A stretch of DNA of 64,000 nucleotides from Stakelama portus (lineage in GTDB: Bacteria > Pseudomonadota > Alphaproteobacteria > Sphingomonadales > Sphingomonadaceae), in NCBI RefSeq assembly GCF_003171655.1, contig NZ_QFZL01000002.1:496001-560000 (forward strand), given 5' to 3'. The stretch's first letter is position 1. Each line of letters opens with the position of its first letter. The notes under the pieces were generated by a model, which saw nothing but the letters and a program-made list of their open reading frames with translations, did not search any database and had not been told where the DNA came from. The translations under genes were made by a program, and so were the position numbers. This document shows, piece by piece, positions 56,936 to 64,000 of this stretch.

Positions 56936-58348
56936 ATGGCGAACGACGCAGGTACTATCCTGAAAATGATCAAGGAGCAGGAGATCGAATGGGTCGACCT
57001 GCGTTTCACGGATCCGAAGGGCAAGTGGCAGCACCTGACCATGGTGTCGAGCGTGATCGGCGAGGATGAACTGACCGACGGCCTGATGTTCGACGGTTCG
57101 TCGATCGCCGGCTGGAAGGCGATCAACGAATCCGACATGATCCTGAAACCGGATCTGGACGCGGTGTATGTCGATCCGTTCTCGGCGACCCCGATGATGA
57201 TCCTGTTCTGCGACATCGTCGAGCCGTCGACCGGCGAATGGTATGCCCGCGACCCGCGCACGACGGCCAAGCGCGCCGAAGTATATCTGAAGTCCACCGG
57301 CATCGGCGACACCGTCTATGTCGGCCCGGAAGCCGAATTCTTCATGTTCGACGACGTCCGGTTCGAAAACACCTACAACACCAGCTATTACGCGATCGAC
57401 GACATCGAATTGCCGACCAACAGCGGCAAGGAATATGAAGCGGGCAACCTGGCGCACCGTCCGCGCGCCAAGGGCGGTTATTTCCCGGTCGCGCCGGTCG
57501 ACAGCGCCACCGACATCCGCGCTGAGATGGTTTCGACCATGCTCGAAATGGGTCTGCCGTGCGACAAGCATCACCACGAAGTCGCGGCTGCGCAGCACGA
57601 GCTGGGCCTCACCTTCGGCACGCTGGTGACCACCGCCGACCGCATGCAGATCTACAAGTACGTCGTCCACATGGTCGCCCAGGCCTATGGCAAGACGGCG
57701 ACGTTCATGCCCAAGCCGATCAAGTCGGACAACGGGTCGGGCATGCACACCCATATGTCGATCTGGGACGGCAAGAACCCGCTGTTCGCGGGCGACGGCT
57801 ATGCTGGCCTCAGCGAAATGTGCCTCTATTATATCGGCGGCGTCATCAAGCACGCCAAGGCGCTCAACGCCTTCACCAACCCGGCGACCAACAGCTACAA
57901 GCGTCTGGTTCCCGGTTATGAAGCGCCGGTGCTGCTCGCCTATTCGAGCCGCAACCGTTCGGCGTCGTGCCGTATCCCCTATGGCGCGGGCAGCAAGGCG
58001 AAGCGCGTCGAATTCCGCTTCCCAGACGCGATGGCCAATCCGTATCTCTGCTATGCAGCGCTGCTGATGGCCGGCCTCGACGGCATCCAGAACAAGATCC
58101 ACCCGGGCGATCCGATGGACAAGAACCTTTACGATCTGCCGCCGGCCGAACTCGCCGCCGTGCCGACCGTATGCGGTTCGCTCCGCGAAGCGCTCGACAG
58201 CCTCGAAGCCGATATGGACTTCCTGCTCAAGGGTGACGTGTTCACCAAGGATCAGATCGAAGCCTATATCGAACTGAAGCGCGAAGAAGTCGCGACCTGG
58301 GAAATGGCTCCCAGCCCGGCCGAATTCGACATGTATTACAGCGCCTGA
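56936..58348 (+). CDS. glnA: Glutamine synthetase type I
   Basis: ATP-dependent amidation of glutamate. It has 470 residues, normal for GSI-beta dodecamers. Signatures are [10 protein letters not shown] near 50-60, [11 protein letters not shown], the ATP-binding [14 protein letters not shown] and the glutamate flap region [10 protein letters not shown]. The adenylylation site is Tyr399 in KNLYDLPP, so activity can be switched by GlnE under P-II control. It shares the sigma-54 promoter ahead of glnB and ends at a strong terminator. Confidence 0.97.
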   Translation: MANDAGTILKMIKEQEIEWVDLRFTDPKGKWQHLTMVSSVIGEDELTDGLMFDGSSIAGWKAINESDMILKPDLDAVYVDPFSATPMMILFCDIVEPSTGEWYARDPRTTAKRAEVYLKSTGIGDTVYVGPEAEFFMFDDVRFENTYNTSYYAIDDIELPTNSGKEYEAGNLAHRPRAKGGYFPVAPVDSATDIRAEMVSTMLEMGLPCDKHHHEVAAAQHELGLTFGTLVTTADRMQIYKYVVHMVAQAYGKTATFMPKPIKSDNGSGMHTHMSIWDGKNPLFAGDGYAGLSEMCLYYIGGVIKHAKALNAFTNPATNSYKRLVPGYEAPVLLAYSSRNRSASCRIPYGAGSKAKRVEFRFPDAMANPYLCYAALLMAGLDGIQNKIHPGDPMDKNLYDLPPAELAAVPTVCGSLREALDSLEADMDFLLKGDVFTKDQIEAYIELKREEVATWEMAPSPAEFDMYYSA

Positions 58349-58370
58349 TCCTTTTTCAGGTGGACAGCAG

Positions 58371-58403
58371 AAGCGCCCGGGCAGCGATGCCCGGGCGCTT
58401 TTT
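58371..58403 (+). terminator. Rho-independent terminator after glnA
   Basis: A perfect 10-bp stem GCGCCCGGGC (58373-58382) / GCCCGGGCGC (58389-58398) with a 6-base loop, followed by TTTTT. Confidence 0.93.
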
Positions 58404-58486
58404 CATGGGGCATGCTGGGCGCCTTGACCCCATTGGGATACGGCGACTACAGATGTAGTCGATAGCCGTGTTCGGAGTCTCATATC

Positions 58487-59449
58487 GTGCGTATCGCCTT
58501 CCTCGCCCTTGCCGTCGCGGCTGCCGCGATATCGCCCGCATTCGCGGCGGCTCACCCGTCCGGCGACGACTCCACTGCCCTGATCGATGCCTGCCGCGCG
58601 CCCGAATCCGCGACGCGAACCGTGCCCGGCATCGCCGTCGCCGATATTCCCGCAGCGGCGGGCGACTTGCCGGGGCTGCTGATCCGCGATGCGACCAATC
58701 AGGCGGAAGCCCGGCTCTATTACGAACCCGCGTTCGAACAGATGGCGCGCGCGCATGCCCCCTGCTGGGGCGCGATGCTGCGCGATCTGGCGCAGGTGGT
58801 TCCCGAAACGCGACTCGGCATTCGATGGGCGTCGATCGTGCTGACGAGCGATCGCGACTATGTCCCGCCGCGCGACGGCACCGACGCGCGCTGGACCGCG
58901 CTGGTCGACGGCGACGAGGCGCATCTCGAGCAGTTCCTTTTCCTGGTCATGCCGCACGAAGAAACGCACAGCGTTCAGACGGCGCGACGCGACGGCCTGC
59001 CCCGCTGGTTCGAGGAGGGGCATGCCGAATGGGCGGCACTTCAAGTAACGGCGCTGGTGCGACCGGAAGTCGCTGCCGCGCAACGCGCCCGTCACGCCGC
59101 AGCTGCGACTGACGCGGATGCGCATCTGGGGGCCTGGGGCAGCATGCGCGTTTCGCCCGAGGCGATACGTCGGCAGCTTTCGCCCGAGGACCAGCAGCGC
59201 TTTGACAAGGATCCCGATTTCGACCCGCCGGGCCCGTTCCATTTCGGTCCCGGCGACATCGTCAGCGACGAAAGCAATCTGGAAACCCGCTATGCCGCCG
59301 CATTGGCGCTGTTCGATGCGCTGGAGGCCGCCCATGGCACGTCTGCGGTTCGGGAATGGATCGCCGCGGTGCTGGCCGATCCCGAAGCCGACCCCGTGGC
59401 TCTGGCCCGGACGATGCTGGGCGAGGATCTGACACCGCTGCTCGCCTGA
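58487..59449 (+). CDS. Secreted putative zinc metallopeptidase (gluzincin-like)
   Basis: A 320-residue protein. Residues 1-21 form a signal peptide (IAFLALAVAAAAISPAFA). The Zn motif HEETH is at 157-161 in VMPHEETHSV, followed by WFEEGHAEW at 175-182, the Glu-bearing helix of MA-clan gluzincins. The start is GTG at 58487 with GGAG 10 bp upstream. Peptidase activity is inferred from the motif only. It stands alone between the glnA terminator and an SDR and is probably periplasmic. Confidence 0.78.
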   Translation: MRIAFLALAVAAAAISPAFAAAHPSGDDSTALIDACRAPESATRTVPGIAVADIPAAAGDLPGLLIRDATNQAEARLYYEPAFEQMARAHAPCWGAMLRDLAQVVPETRLGIRWASIVLTSDRDYVPPRDGTDARWTALVDGDEAHLEQFLFLVMPHEETHSVQTARRDGLPRWFEEGHAEWAALQVTALVRPEVAAAQRARHAAAATDADAHLGAWGSMRVSPEAIRRQLSPEDQQRFDKDPDFDPPGPFHFGPGDIVSDESNLETRYAAALALFDALEAAHGTSAVREWIAAVLADPEADPVALARTMLGEDLTPLLA

Positions 59450-59516
59450 CGCGCAGGCCACGCACCGATCAGACGCCAGCGCGGGAGCCATTTGCGCGGG
59501 CGCGGGTTATGCCAGC

Positions 59517-60293
59517 GTGAGCACGACAAAACAGGCCGTGGCGCTGGTTACCGGCGCCGAATCGGGAATCGGACGTGCCAGTGCGGCGGCGCTGGCGCAG
59601 GGCGGACGCGATATCGCGATCCTCTATTTTCGCGATCAGGCGGCTGCGGAGGCCACGGCGGAGATGGTCCGCGCGGCGGGGCGCAACGCCGCCTGTATTC
59701 AGGCCGATGTCAGCGACGAAGCCGCCGTGCACGCCGCGTTCGACGCTGCGCTCGCCGCGCTGGGGCCGATCGATTGTCTGGTCAATTCGGCGGGCATCAA
59801 CATGGCCGGCGTGGCAGTGGCGGAAATGGAACTGAGCCAGTGGCACCGGATGTTCGCGACCGACATGAACGGAGTGTTCCTCACCTCGCGCCGGTTCGTC
59901 CGTGATCGCCATGCCGCGGGCGAAGGCGGCAGCATCGTCAATATCTCGTCGATCCATGCAGTCGATGTCCGCCCCGGCGGCGCGGATTATTGCGCAGCGA
60001 AAGCAGCGGTGCGTTCGCTGACCGAAACGATGGCGCTGGAAGAAGCGCGGCACGACATCACGGTGAATTGCGTCGCGCCGGGCATGATCCTGACGCCGAT
60101 GAATGCGCATGCGGTGCAGGATGCCAAATATCGCGCATCGCTGGAGGCCAATGTGCCCGTCGGGCGCGCCGGACAGGCGGAGGAAGTCGCCCAGACGGTC
60201 GCCTTCCTCGCCTCGCCCGCCGCGCGCTACATCACCGGGTCGACGGTGACAATCGACGGCGGGTTGTCGCTCGTCCTGGGTCAGGGAGCCTGA
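59517..60293 (+). CDS. Short-chain dehydrogenase/reductase, FabG-like
   Basis: A 258-residue SDR from a GTG at 59517. The cofactor loop is TGAESGIGRAS, then NSAGINMAGV, and the catalytic ISSIHA...GADYCAAKAAV. The C-terminal YITGSTVTIDGGLSLVLG is typical of sugar/3-oxoacyl reductases. It is followed after 5 bp by the GH130-like gene, so a sugar or polyol substrate is likelier than a fatty acid. It is not behind any island palindrome. Confidence 0.92.
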   Translation: MSTTKQAVALVTGAESGIGRASAAALAQGGRDIAILYFRDQAAAEATAEMVRAAGRNAACIQADVSDEAAVHAAFDAALAALGPIDCLVNSAGINMAGVAVAEMELSQWHRMFATDMNGVFLTSRRFVRDRHAAGEGGSIVNISSIHAVDVRPGGADYCAAKAAVRSLTETMALEEARHDITVNCVAPGMILTPMNAHAVQDAKYRASLEANVPVGRAGQAEEVAQTVAFLASPAARYITGSTVTIDGGLSLVLGQGA

Positions 60294-60298
60294 TCGCC

Positions 60299-61198
60299 AT
60301 GCAACTGGATTTCACAGTCGAAAAGATCGAACCGGTCACCATCGCCGCGCCGGATGCGCTGACCGGATCGGCGTGGATGAGCCCCTATGTCTGGCGGCTG
60401 GAAGGCGGCGGCCATGCGATGCTGGTGCGGGTCGTGCCGCCCCCCGGCGCCGGGCGCGTCGATACCGGCAGCATCTGGTACGGGACCAGCGAGGACGGCG
60501 TGCATTTCACGCTCGACGATAGCCCCGCGATCGCGCCCGGCCCCGATGCGAACGACATTGGCGGGTGCGAGGACCCGACCTATGTCGCCGATGGCGACCG
60601 CGTGCTGGTCTATTACACCGGCGTCGACGCCAATGGCGCGACCGGGCGGTTGATGCTGGCGCAGGGGCCCGATATGCGCCACCTGACGAAATCGGGCGTC
60701 GCGCTCGCGTCGAGCAAGACCGAGGGCAATACCAAGGAAGCGACGATCGACCGCACCAGCGGCGGAAAATGGTGGCTCTTCTATGAATATGCCCATGCCG
60801 ATGCCTCGCGGATCGGGCTGGCGCTGGGCGATGGCGCATGCGGCCCGTGGCACGAACATCCGCATCCGTTCGATCCGCGCGAGGGGCGCTGGGACAGCTG
60901 GCATCTTTCGACCGGGCCGATGCTGACCACCGACAAGGAACATCCGGTGATGTTCTATAACGGCGCGACGCGCGATGCGCGCTGGCGGATCGGCTGGATC
61001 GCGTTCGACCGCGAATATACCCGCGTGGTCGATCGCTGCGTCGAACCGCTGATCGTGCCGCCGCCCCAGCCAGAGCGCAGCATGGCCGACATCGCCTTTG
61101 CCGCGTCGGTGATCGCGCATGGCGACAGCGCGATCCTCTATTATTCGATTGCCGACGCACGACTGGAGCGCGCGCATATCCGGCGCTACGCGCGCTGA
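60299..61198 (+). CDS. Glycoside hydrolase family 130-like protein
   Basis: A 299-residue five-bladed beta-propeller-type protein. Blade motifs include SIWYGTSEDGVHFTL, GCEDPTYV, VYYTGVDANG and WLFYEYAHADASRIGLA. The GH130 family comprises beta-mannoside phosphorylases and related hydrolases; the general pattern fits, but I cannot verify the catalytic Asp. GGGAG precedes the ATG at 60299. It is coupled to the SDR upstream. No signal peptide, so cytoplasmic. Confidence 0.72.
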   Translation: MQLDFTVEKIEPVTIAAPDALTGSAWMSPYVWRLEGGGHAMLVRVVPPPGAGRVDTGSIWYGTSEDGVHFTLDDSPAIAPGPDANDIGGCEDPTYVADGDRVLVYYTGVDANGATGRLMLAQGPDMRHLTKSGVALASSKTEGNTKEATIDRTSGGKWWLFYEYAHADASRIGLALGDGACGPWHEHPHPFDPREGRWDSWHLSTGPMLTTDKEHPVMFYNGATRDARWRIGWIAFDREYTRVVDRCVEPLIVPPPQPERSMADIAFAASVIAHGDSAILYYSIADARLERAHIRRYAR

Positions 61199-61216
61199 TC
61201 GGGCACTGCTGGCGGA

Positions 61217-62191
61217 TCAGGGAAGCAGGAGCGTCGCGCCCTGAGTCTCGCCGGCTTCGATCGCGCGATGGGCATCGGCGGCGTCCTGCAACGCGAAACG
61301 CTGGCCGATTTCGGGTTTGAGTATGCCGCGCGCGAGCAAGTCGAACAGCCGCCCCGCCCCCGCTTCGCGCTCCTGCGGCGTGGCATAATAATCGAACAGC
61401 TTGGGGCGGGTGACGAACAGCGACCCATGCTGGTTGAGCGACGCCAGTTCGACGCCCTCCACCGGGCCGCTGGCATTGCCATAGCTGACGATCAGCCCTC
61501 GGGGCGACGCGCTGGCGAGCGAGGCTTGCCAGGTCGAGGCACCGACGCCGTCGAGGATTACCGGAACGCCCTTGCCATCGGTGATCTCACGCACGCGTTC
61601 GGCAATATCCTCACGCTTATATTCAATCACATGATCGGCGCCGTGATCGCGGGCGCGGGCGGCCTTTTCGGGCGTCCCGGCGGTGCCGATCACAATCGCG
61701 CCGATATGGTGCAGCCATTGCACCGCAAGCGAACCGACGCCGCCCGCCGCCGCATGGACGAGCACGGTCATTCCCGGCTGCACCTTTGCGCAGCGTTCGA
61801 TCAGGAATTCGGCGGTACAGCCCTTAAGGAACGCAGCGGCGGCGATTTCATCGCTCACCGCGTCGGGCAGTTTGAACAGATGTTCGGCGCGGACGTTGCG
61901 CTCGGTCGCATAGGAGCCGAGGCCAGCGCCATAGGTCACGACGCGATCGCCGACGGCAAGGCTGGTGACGCCCTCTCCCACTTGCTCGACCACACCCACC
62001 CCTTCCAGGCCAAGCCCGCTGGGCAGATCGACCGGATAGAGGCCGCTGCGGTGATAGGTGTCGATGAAATTGAGCCCGGCGGCGCTGGTGCGAATGCGAA
62101 CCTCGCCCGGCCCCGGAGACGGGACGTCCGTTTCGACCCATTGGATGACTTCGGGACCGCCGGTCCGTTCGATGCACACGCGATATGCCAT
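61217..62191 (-). CDS. NADPH:quinone oxidoreductase (zeta-crystallin family)
   Basis: A 324-residue medium-chain reductase close to bacterial quinone oxidoreductase 1. It begins RTGGPEVIQWVE, has LNFIDTYHRSGLYPVDLPSGLG (the classic Qor segment), the NADPH loop VHAAAGGVGSLAVQW and GSLFVTRPKLFDY. It lacks structural Zn cysteines. The ATG at 62191 is chosen because MAYRV is the normal start; the longer upstream frame overlaps the aldehyde dehydrogenase on the other strand. It is presumably a general detoxification enzyme. Confidence 0.94.
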   Translation of the reverse strand: MAYRVCIERTGGPEVIQWVETDVPSPGPGEVRIRTSAAGLNFIDTYHRSGLYPVDLPSGLGLEGVGVVEQVGEGVTSLAVGDRVVTYGAGLGSYATERNVRAEHLFKLPDAVSDEIAAAAFLKGCTAEFLIERCAKVQPGMTVLVHAAAGGVGSLAVQWLHHIGAIVIGTAGTPEKAARARDHGADHVIEYKREDIAERVREITDGKGVPVILDGVGASTWQASLASASPRGLIVSYGNASGPVEGVELASLNQHGSLFVTRPKLFDYYATPQEREAGAGRLFDLLARGILKPEIGQRFALQDAADAHRAIEAGETQGATLLLP

Positions 62192-62308
62192 GGTCGTCTC
62201 CTTCGCATCGCCATCTGTGGTTGCGGGGGAAAGGTTGCAAGTCGCCACCGGACACGCCAGATCACAACCCATCGAGAAACAGCAAAAGCAAATGGGATTT
62301 CGGAGCCG

Positions 62309-63733
<1,425 letters not shown>

Positions 63734-63760
63734 CACGCCAGGACGCCTGACACGCCACGG

Positions 63761-63793
63761 ACGAACGGGGCGGCAGATCGCCGCCTCGTTCGT
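63761..63793. terminator. Hairpin between convergent aldehyde dehydrogenase and transporter genes
   Basis: 14-bp arms ACGAACGGGGCGGC and GCCGCCTCGTTCGT with one mismatch and a 5-base loop. No T-run follows, but the position between convergent stops suits a two-way terminator. Confidence 0.5.
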
Positions 63794-63833
63794 GCCGCGC
63801 CCGGGGTGGCTGCGGCTCAGCTTCTGCCGGCAG

Positions 63834-64000
63834 TCAGACCGCCGGCCAGAACCACATGATCAGCGGGGTGCCGCAGAGCAGCACCAGCACCGACAATGGC
63901 GCGCCCAATCGCGCATAGTCGCCGAATTTATATCCGCCCGGCCCCATCACCAGCGTGTTGCACTGATGCCCGATAGGGGTCAGGAAATCGCAGCCCGCGC
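63834..64000 (-). CDS. SLC13/DASS-type anion transporter, C-terminal end only
   Basis: The last 55 codons of a minus-strand gene that begins outside the window. It ends in GHQCNTLVMGPGGYKFGDYA, RLGAPLSVLVLLCGTPLIMW and a stop at 63834. The GHQCN...MGPGGY motif and the final hydrophobic helix are typical of sodium/dicarboxylate or sulphate symporters of the SLC13 type. Nothing can be said of the substrate. Confidence 0.75.
   Translation of the reverse strand, partial: AGCDFLTPIGHQCNTLVMGPGGYKFGDYARLGAPLSVLVLLCGTPLIMWFWPAV

Overview
The window is G+C-rich chromosomal DNA of an alphaproteobacterium. The gene content (Rieske oxygenases, a CYP101-like P450, many acyl-CoA dehydrogenases and CoA ligases, glnB-glnA, DUF2889) fits a sphingomonad (Sphingomonadales); this assignment is inferred from gene style, not from a marker gene.

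Region 1 (about 1-46.1 kb) is a dense catabolic island in short divergent operons. The oxidative entry enzymes are a CYP101-like P450 with its ferredoxin, a second ferredoxin, a ferredoxin reductase, two paralogous Rieske oxygenases, a TauD-type dioxygenase, a molybdopterin oxidoreductase (with moeA) and two aldehyde dehydrogenases (one cut by the window edge). Four AMP-forming CoA ligases activate acids. The CoA-ester steps are four acyl-CoA dehydrogenases (two adjacent, one ACAD10/11-like and paired with an APH-type kinase), a thiolase-like/crotonase fusion, a PaaG-like crotonase, a FadB-like protein, a thiolase, an alpha-methylacyl-CoA racemase, a DUF35-Ltp2 aldolase pair, a nitronate monooxygenase-like flavoprotein and several SDRs. 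An MFS permease and two TetR regulators complete it. Racemase, Ltp2/DUF35 and paired dehydrogenases point to a methyl-branched or cyclic (isoprenoid or sterol-like) substrate, but no ring-cleavage genes are visible, so the substrate is unknown. A palindrome of the form YYAAT-N6-ATTRR (or TAAGT-N5/6-ACTTA) recurs in at least 13 places in this region, nearly all just upstream of operons, and was not seen beyond 46.2 kb. It looks like the operator of one island-wide regulon.

Region 2 (46.1-53 kb) starts with tRNA-Gly(CCC), followed by four tandem copies of the tRNA 3' end with an 87-90 bp period. A CrtI-like FAD enzyme follows, then a compact accessory islet: a 62-aa protein, a perfect 22-bp palindrome, darT-darG (DNA ADP-ribosylation toxin-antitoxin), a Gp37/Gp68-like three-Cys protein and its partner TcmP. 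This is the best candidate for an incompletely described defence system.

Region 3 (53-64 kb) looks like core chromosome: a CinA-N-like protein, map, two paralogous secreted proteins, sigma-54-driven glnB followed by glnA with a strong terminator, a secreted zincin, an SDR plus GH130-like pair, a quinone oxidoreductase, an aldehyde dehydrogenase and the end of an SLC13-type transporter.
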